Below are positions 58,565 to 64,000 of a DNA stretch of 64,000 nucleotides, one piece after another; position 1 is the first letter of the stretch, and each line of letters begins with the position of its first letter. The notes under the pieces were generated by a model. That model did not search any database. It saw only the letters and a list, made by a program, of their open reading frames with translations, and was not told where the DNA came from. The stretch is from Spinacia oleracea (Eukaryota; Streptophyta; Magnoliopsida; Caryophyllales; Amaranthaceae), in assembly GCF_020520425.1 (NCBI RefSeq), contig NC_079487.1:3891501-3955500 (forward strand), given 5' to 3'. The translations under genes and the position numbers were made by a program.

Positions 58565-59350
58565 TTAAGGTCCTAAGCATGACCTTTCTAGTAAATACCA
58601 AGTCAATGATCTCAAGAGTTTATCATATGCACTAGCACACATTTCATTAGATAGATCATACGTAATCACAAGATGTAATGCGTGCATAGAGTATGATAGA
58701 ACTCGATGGCAATGAGGAGAAGGATGCCTAAAAGAAGAAGGATCAAAAGAAAAAACAAGAAAATAAGAAAAAGAAGAATCAAAATAAGGAAATGAAAAAG
58801 AAATAGACAAACTCTCCTCAAGATACTCTTTTTGATTGGCAAATTTACTTTCACCCTCAATTAAAATCGATTTGAGCACTTGAAAACAAAATGGAGCAAA
58901 AAGCTTTTCCTCACCATCATCGAGGCACTCATTCAAGGAGGAATGAGTAGGAATGTAATCCCCAATACTCAATTCCTCAATGTCATGCGTCATAGGTGGC
59001 AAATTAGCCTCAAATTCATCTCTTCTACACGAAGCATCCCGAATGGATTCAATTAGAAGGCTAGAGACTTCACTCATTCCTTTTACAAAAGCTTGAGATG
59101 CAACCTCAAAGTCCTTAATAGAAGAATCCATTTTAAGTTCTTCTTGGCAATCTAAGTGAGCTATAAAAATACGAAACTCGGACAATGAAATGACCGACTC
59201 GGATTGCAAAGCATTAAGGAACTCATTGTGGAGAAGCACATGGTGGAGAGACGTGAAATCACCAAGTGTACACGATTCACCATTTGAGGGATAGGGGTAG
59301 TTGCCATTTTTTAAGGAAATTTCAAAAAGAAAAAGAACAAACCAAAACAA
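58565..59350 (-). CDS. Hypothetical protein of the N1 element
   Basis: 261 codons, open from an ATG 58 bp after the primer site. I do not recognise the product. It is acidic in the middle (LIESIRDASCRRDEFEANLP, then DIEELSIGDYIPTHSSLNEC), with a hydrophobic N-terminal start and a Ser/Phe-rich stretch (SISFSFPYFDSSFSYFLVFS) near residues 175-200. No zinc knuckle or enzyme motif. Its position is that of gag, but no gag homology is visible. It may be a remnant or a fortuitous frame. Confidence 0.4.
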   Translation of the reverse strand: MFWFVLFLFEISLKNGNYPYPSNGESCTLGDFTSLHHVLLHNEFLNALQSESVISLSEFRIFIAHLDCQEELKMDSSIKDFEVASQAFVKGMSEVSSLLIESIRDASCRRDEFEANLPPMTHDIEELSIGDYIPTHSSLNECLDDGEEKLFAPFCFQVLKSILIEGESKFANQKEYLEESLSISFSFPYFDSSFSYFLVFSFDPSSFRHPSPHCHRVLSYSMHALHLVITYDLSNEMCASAYDKLLRSLTWYLLERSCLGP

Positions 59351-59407
59351 AAACTATGCACAAAGACCTAGACTCATCTAACTAACATAAACTAATGCAA
59401 ACCGTAG

Positions 59408-59425
59408 TCCCCGGCAACGGCGCCA
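59408..59425 (-). other. Primer binding site of N1 (tRNA-Asp type)
   Basis: TGGCGCCGTTGCCGGGGA on the minus strand, the classic Athila-type site. It lies three bases from an LTR end CCTCGATCA (59429). Confidence 0.85.
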
Positions 59426-59428
59426 TTT

Positions 59429-61448
59429 TGATCGAGGAAAAAAACTAGGTCGTTACTAGTCTCTCCTAATCAAACAAAAACCTAAACTAATCACTAAACA
59501 CAAGTAAAGCGATAAGTAAGGGTCGAAATTCACAAGGACTAAGGTGCACTAGATTATGCTAATCGAACAACAAGCTAGGTCGAAACGAGTTGGAAAGTCA
59601 ACTAACCAACTAAAACTAAATCAACTAAACTAACTACCAAAGACAAACGAGGCTAGGGAATGGGGATTAAACGACAACCGATCATGATACAAGCATAAGA
59701 GGAACGAAACTAGGGACGATAATGCATAAACACTACATGAATGAAATGTTGGTTCAATTATGGACCCCAATCATCTCCCGAGACGAATCCTTTCTTAGGA
59801 TGAAAAAATGCGGACTCCCATCCTACACTCTATCACTCTTAGGTAAATTAAACATCAACCAACAAATAGTCAACACATAGTCACAATCCCTTGATTTTCT
59901 AAGGCCGACTACCCCAACTTCAATGCTACACACAAGTGATCAATTCATATGCAACAAAGCTTGAGTACATTCAAACATGGAATAATTTAATCATGCAAAA
60001 TCTCTAATTTCGAATCACAAACACCCAAATCAATCATGGTTGAGTTTTCACCCAAACCCTAACCAACAACACTATTCCATAAACACACAAATAGGAAATT
60101 TAAAGAAATTAACAACTAGAAACATGAAACTAAACATTAATCTAAATAATAAAGTAACTAATTAAATCATGAACATGAAATTAAGCAAAAACAATTAAAC
60201 TAATGAAAATAATAAATAAATAAAGCAATAAAGAAATAAATGAAGAGAGAGAGTAAGAAATTTCTCATTGAGTGAAGCAAGAATTTGTTCAAATCTCCAA
60301 AGTGCTTCTTTAATCATCCAAAATCCAAGCTTTCCATAAATTTTCTCACTTTTTCTCTCTTCAAAAACTAAGCATAAACCCTAAACCCTAAGTAAAGAGA
60401 GAACTAAACTAATTATTTTCATCCCCTTTTTGGTGACTCAAATGAATATTTATATTACATCCTAAAAAGAAAATAAAGTAAAGAAAAAGAAAATAAAACT
60501 AAACTAAAAAAAACGAAAAGTTTAAAACAAGAGAAAAACAAAAGGTAATAAAAACAAAAAGAAGAGAAAAAGGAAAATAGAAAACTCAAAAGTAAAGAAA
60601 TAAAATGTCAGGCCCATTCTTAATCTTCTTCTTCGTATTTTCGTTCCTTTGCTGCGCCAAGAAAGATGGGATTTAATCCCCTGCTTCGCACTCTTTCTCG
60701 TGCTCCCTTCCAAAATCGAAGCTCTCATCCATCAGCTATCATCATCGTCGTCATCGTGCTGCTGCTATCTCGCCTAGTCACCTCCCTCACCGTCGATCAA
60801 CAACCACCAATCATCATCTCGTCGCTCATCATCAATCAACCACAGCCGTTCAATCGAGATTGTACGGCGGCGAATCGAGCGGCCAACAACCACGAGCGCA
60901 GCCACGTGATCTCATTAATTCCGTACCAATTTGAGCGATGAAACAGGTTCGGTCGAACTAATTAGGTGTTCGGGCGAACTTTTGTCGGTTTGGGAGAACT
61001 CCATTGAGGTTCGACCGAACCTCATACAATCAGAAACTCTAAATTTTCGGTTCGGCCAAACTCCGTTACGGGTTCGGTCGAACCTGTGTGCTCTGTTTTT
61101 CCTCTGTTTCTGCGATGTTAATGGCTTCGGTTTGGGGCTGATTTTGCCTTGTTGTTGCGTGATGTTGGTGGTGGTTGTGTGTTGGTGGTTGCTGCGGTGT
61201 GAAGACGAGTTTCGAGGAGGTGGAGAGGAGATAGCGGGGTGCTGTGGACGAAGGTCAGGATGGTTGAGATGGTTGGATTTTGATTGCAGAGAGGGCTGTG
61301 ATGCTGTGTTGTGTTGCTGGGTTGGAAGGTGAGTTGAGGTGGTGTAGGATAGGTAGAGTTGTGGTGCATGATAAGATCAACATTTTTATCGGCCCTTAAT
61401 GCACGACCCAAACCCATAATCCGAAACTCCAAGCACGTACCATCTACA
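59429..61448 (-). repeat. LTR-like block of N1 (5' LTR, inner part)
   Basis: It ends CCTCGATCA next to the primer site. Its outer edge is either TGTAGATGG at 61448 or, if it continues, TGATGAGTG at 62734. It contains gene-leader-like sequence near 60640-60900 and short palindromes GGTTCGGTCGAACC at 60945-61090. No coding was recognised. No second copy of this 2-kb part is in the window. Confidence 0.5.
60945..61090. repeat. GGTTCGGTCGAAC palindrome cluster
   Basis: Five or so copies of GTTCGGTCGAAC-like palindromes, in both orientations, within 150 bp. Confidence 0.7.
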
Positions 61449-61509
61449 ATGAAAACGAGGCAAATAAATTTAAACAAAGAAAAAGAGAATAATAATAATA
61501 ATAATAATA

Positions 61510-62404
61510 TCTTATGCGTAGCCCTAGTGAGATTGCTGCCCCCAGACTCATGAAGAAATTGGCAGACATATATTTCACGAAGGTTACTGCTGATGCGGAA
61601 TCCGCCTACTCCTTATCTTCACGTCTTGTTGCCCTATGGAAATCACAGCAGGGGGATCACTCCTCAGCTTGTTTGCGGGCAGTCCTCATCTCGGGGTTAG
61701 GCCAGACTATGAACGGTAAGACTTATCGTTCGGTTCTTTGCTATCGGTTGGGTATTCCGTTGTTCTCTGATTCGACGCCGTGTTCTGCTTGCTCTCGGGT
61801 TTTCGACGGGGACATTTATGGGGATCATGCCGTGTCTTTTGCTGGGATTGTGGGTATCAAACATCGACATAATGTTGTTCGTGGTACCCTTTTGGATATT
61901 TGCTATCGGTCGGGGATTTCTGCTCGCAAGGAGGTTGATGCTGGGCTGACTAGTGAGAGTGATGGAGCTCTTCGTCCTGCAGATATATTGCTTTACTCAT
62001 GGGATGGCGGTCTAGATGTGTGTGTTGACTTGACTGGGTCTTCCCCTATGACGCAATCTGGGTTGTCAGGCTTCATTCCGGGTCGGGTTGTGGCGGTTGC
62101 AGCGCAGCGGAAGCAGGATAAGTATGCGGCACGTTGTAGGGCTTTGGGTTACGGTTTCTTTCCTTTTTCCTTCTATTCTTTTGGGGAATTAGAGAAAGGG
62201 GCTGTTTCTTTGCTGAAGCGGGTCCAGACGTACTCCATTGCTCAAGACATTGGGGCGCGGGCAGCTGCCCACATTTTCAGCAGGATCGGGTTCGCCATAG
62301 CTAGAGGAGTGGGGGCCCAGATTGTATCTCGGCTACCCTCCAACTTCTTGTAGTTCACTTGATCTTTGTAGCTTGTTAAGCTTGTAATGTTTTGGTGTTT
62401 TCTC

Positions 62405-62405
<1 letters not shown>
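61510..62405 (+). mobile_element. 5'-truncated non-LTR retrotransposon in an (AAT)n run
   Basis: About 896 bp flanked on both sides by AAT repeats, seven units to the left and about 25 to the right. It consists of one open frame with stop, then a short 3' UTR ending TTGGTGTTTTCTCAT against the long AAT tail. Truncation at the 5' end and a simple-repeat 3' tail are the marks of target-primed reverse transcription. Confidence 0.65.
61514..62353 (+). CDS. C-terminal part of a non-LTR element protein (RLE-like domain)
   Basis: 279 codons, with the frame open into the AAT run, so the true N-terminus is missing. Features: CSACSRVFDGDIYGDHAVSF, a zinc-finger-like C-x2-C...H...; the expected last Cys appears replaced by Phe. 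Then GIKHRHNVVRGTLLDICYRS, and RPADILLYSWDGGLDVCVDL, which has the P-D...D-x-D layout of restriction-like endonucleases. The end AHIFSRIGFAIARGVGAQIV is a block that I remember from many plant proteins annotated as reverse transcriptase-like. The endonuclease reading is inference. The intact frame suggests a fairly recent insertion. Confidence 0.6.
   Translation: MRSPSEIAAPRLMKKLADIYFTKVTADAESAYSLSSRLVALWKSQQGDHSSACLRAVLISGLGQTMNGKTYRSVLCYRLGIPLFSDSTPCSACSRVFDGDIYGDHAVSFAGIVGIKHRHNVVRGTLLDICYRSGISARKEVDAGLTSESDGALRPADILLYSWDGGLDVCVDLTGSSPMTQSGLSGFIPGRVVAVAAQRKQDKYAARCRALGYGFFPFSFYSFGELEKGAVSLLKRVQTYSIAQDIGARAAAHIFSRIGFAIARGVGAQIVSRLPSNFL

Positions 62406-62481
<76 letters not shown>
62405..62481. 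repeat. (AAT)n microsatellite, tail of the non-LTR insertion
   Basis: About 25 AAT units. Confidence 0.95.
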
Positions 62482-62483
<2 letters not shown>

Positions 62484-62734
62484 GAGAAAAATAGAAAATA
62501 AATAACGAAAACTAAAATAATTATTCTATAAAATTATCGAAACAAAGAAAATAAATAAATTACGAAAATAAGTCCTAAAAATTAATAAAAACCGATAAAA
62601 GTATAAGTTAAACTATAAAATAATAAAATAAGAAACAAGTGCTAAAAGGGATAATAATAGACTAAAATATAAGAAAATAACCTAGAAAAATACCTAAAAA
62701 CTACCCCTAGGAGTGACATAAATGTCACTCATCA

Positions 62735-62752
62735 TCTACCCTCCTTAAAAGA
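62735..62752 (-). other. Polypurine tract of the chromovirus
   Basis: On the minus strand TTTAAGGAGGGTAGA lies against TGATGAGTG. Upstream is GGGACGAAACTTCTTTTAAG, a typical Tekay/Del ending. Confidence 0.7.
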
Positions 62753-63004
62753 AGTTTCGTCCCGAAACTTGGGTTCGGAAATCAAGATTCAACTCAAAAC
62801 TTGAGACTTTATGAGACTTTCAATGCGTTCTTTTGCAAAAAATTTAAGTTGCTGTACTCTTTACATGATTAAACCGGACAATAATAAGCGCAAATTCAAT
62901 AGAAGGCACCAAATTGAGCATAAAATAGGGGAAAACAAGGTAAAAAGCGCGAAATTCTACCGCACTCTACCCCCCTTAAAAGACACGAGTTACGACCCCG
63001 TAAC
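62753..63004 (-). other. Chromovirus 3' untranslated region
   Basis: About 250 bp between the pol stop and the tract. No gene. Confidence 0.6.
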
Positions 63005-64000
63005 TCAACTAACCTCGGGAAAAAGCTCGGGATATTTCTTTCTCATTTCGTCCTCCGCTTCCCAAGTAGCTTCCTCAGATTCTTGATTAGACCACAACAC
63101 TTTGACAATTTTCACATATTTAGTACGCGTACTACGCACTTTGCTATCAAGGATTTTGACAGGTCTTTCCTCAAAGGTTAGACTTTGGTCTAATTCTATG
63201 GTCTCCGGTTGCAACACATGCGATTTATCCGGGATATATTTCCTTAACTGGGATATGTGGAACACATTATGCACTCTATAGTCCATAGGCAAGGCTAGTC
63301 TATAAGCTACCTTTCCAATTCTTTCTAAGATTTCATATGGGCCTATGTACTTAGGGCTTAACTTCCCTTTCTTTCCAAATCTCATGACACCTTTCATTGG
63401 TGACACTTTGAGCAACACTTTATCACCTACGTTGAACTCTTCATCCCTACGTTTCAAGTCTGCATAACTCTTTTGGCGATCTTGCGCCGCTTGAATCTTT
63501 GATTGGATGGTTCGAATTTGGTTCATGGTGTCCTCTATCATTTGAGGTCCCAACACTACGGTTTCACTAATATCGTTCCAGCAAAGTGGACTTCTACACT
63601 TTCGTCCATACAAAGCCTCAAATGGTGCCATTCCAATGCTAGCATGATAGCTATTATTATAGGAAATTCTCAATCAAATCTAGGCTATCTTCCCAACTTC
63701 CTTGGAAATCAATAACGCATGCCCGAAGCATGTCCTCCAGGGTTTGGATAGTCCTTTCAGTTTGTCCATCCGTGGCTGGGTGGAAGGCTGTACTCATTTT
63801 CAATGTCGTATCAAAGCTCTTCTGCACACTTTTCCAGAAATTCGAAAGAAACCTTGAATCCCTATCCGACACGATATCCTTAGGAACTCCATGTAACCTC
63901 ACAACATTCTTAATGTAAGCTTTAGCAAGTTGTTCCATTTTCCAGGTTTCCTTCATTGGTATAAACACTGCTGACTTAGTCAACCTATCTACCACAACCC
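63005..64000 (-). pseudogene. Tekay/Del-like Gypsy pol: integrase and chromodomain
   Basis: The C-terminal end of a Ty3/Gypsy chromovirus polyprotein; the rest lies beyond 64000. The frame from 63995 has the integrase core ([20 protein letters not shown], then [13 protein letters not shown], and [20 protein letters not shown]). It shifts at about 63660-63673, where one base appears gained, and continues from 63673 with NNSYHASIGMAPFEALYGRK, then the GPYEILERIGKVAYRLALP domain. A chromodomain (KIVKVLWSNQESEEATWEAE) closes it, stop at 63005. The chromodomain usually steers integration to certain chromatin. The frameshift disables this copy. Confidence 0.9.

Larger units (their letters stand above)
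56729..59407 (-). mobile_element. Pol-less Gypsy internal region N1
   Basis: On the minus strand it runs from a tRNA-Asp-type primer site (59425-59408) to a tract AGCTTGGGGGAGTT next to TGATGAGTG at 56728. Inside I see one 261-codon frame and no protease, RT, RNase H or integrase, so this looks like a non-autonomous element. The 57000-58500 part has repeated CTTGTGGGCTCA...CACCACTTATTGG motifs and poly-T runs but no gene. Confidence 0.6.
61449..62734 (-). repeat. Second copy of the Gypsy LTR start, split by a non-LTR element
   Basis: ATGAAAACGAGGCAAATAAA (61449) to CACTCATCA (62734) repeats 56395-56728 almost base for base, apart from 61510-62405, which is inserted inside the (AAT)n run. The terminal GAGTGACATAAATGTCACTC is a perfect inverted repeat around AA. 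Confidence 0.85.

Noticed and set aside
60666..61332. Possible small host genes inside the LTR-like block
   Set aside because: Short frames, no recognisable domains and no convincing splice structure; kept as LTR-like sequence.

Overview
This window is plant nuclear DNA, from a eudicot. The style of the Copia polyprotein and the repeat families makes me suspect Caryophyllales (spinach, beet or quinoa group), with low confidence. The evidence is full-length and broken Ty1/Copia and Ty3/Gypsy LTR retrotransposons, Stowaway- and Harbinger-like MITEs, and one ordinary intron-containing host gene. That gene is RNA polymerase II subunit RPB11 (five exons, 48823-51116), the only host gene I can support. 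I saw no tRNA, rRNA or CRISPR.

Layout, positions 1-43414: a deep retrotransposon nest. The host layer is an old + strand Copia (C0), seen in two pieces, 5485-7021 and 42864-43414. A Ty3/Gypsy Tat-like element, G1, sits in C0 at 7022-42863 with target duplication GAACG. Two minus-strand Copia elements sit in G1. C1 (19494-29911, duplication CAAGC) has an intact 1320-codon gag-pol and near-identical LTRs. C2 (32406-42849, duplication AAAAC) has near-identical LTRs but ruined coding and lies inside G1's 3' LTR. On the left, a C1-family LTR (4206-5484) sits in C0 and is itself interrupted by the 3' end of another Tat-like element, G0 (1-4205).

G1 is the most interesting object. Its gag, protease and RT/RNase H are missing and only pol fragments remain. 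On the opposite strand it carries two gene-like units with introns. One is a seven-exon plant-mobile-domain (PMD) protein (18806 down to 16199), with every intron phase 0 and GT-AG and a single in-frame stop. The other is a two-exon DUF7745-like protein (15470 down to 14092) with one frameshift and one stop. Each has a TATA-like box on its own strand. G1 also carries long arrays of short motif repeats and a second, internal polypurine-tract/hairpin module.

Positions 43415-52323: a fragment of a second Copia lineage (C3) with its 3' LTR split by a Stowaway-like MITE, a GC-rich inverted-repeat element, a Harbinger-like element (47077-48736, TAA duplication) ending 86 bp before the RPB11 start codon, RPB11 itself, and two abutting MITEs downstream, one of which is almost a perfect 244-bp hairpin.

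Positions 52324-64000: the 5' LTR and gag of another C3-type Copia (C4), cut by a composite of minus-strand Gypsy pieces. These are a 2.7-kb LTR (54051-56728), a pol-less internal region with its own tract and tRNA-Asp-type primer site (56729-59428), a second LTR-like block interrupted inside an (AAT)n run by a 5'-truncated non-LTR retrotransposon tail (61510-62405), and the integrase/chromodomain end of a Tekay/Del-like chromovirus (62735-64000). How those Gypsy pieces join is not fully resolved.
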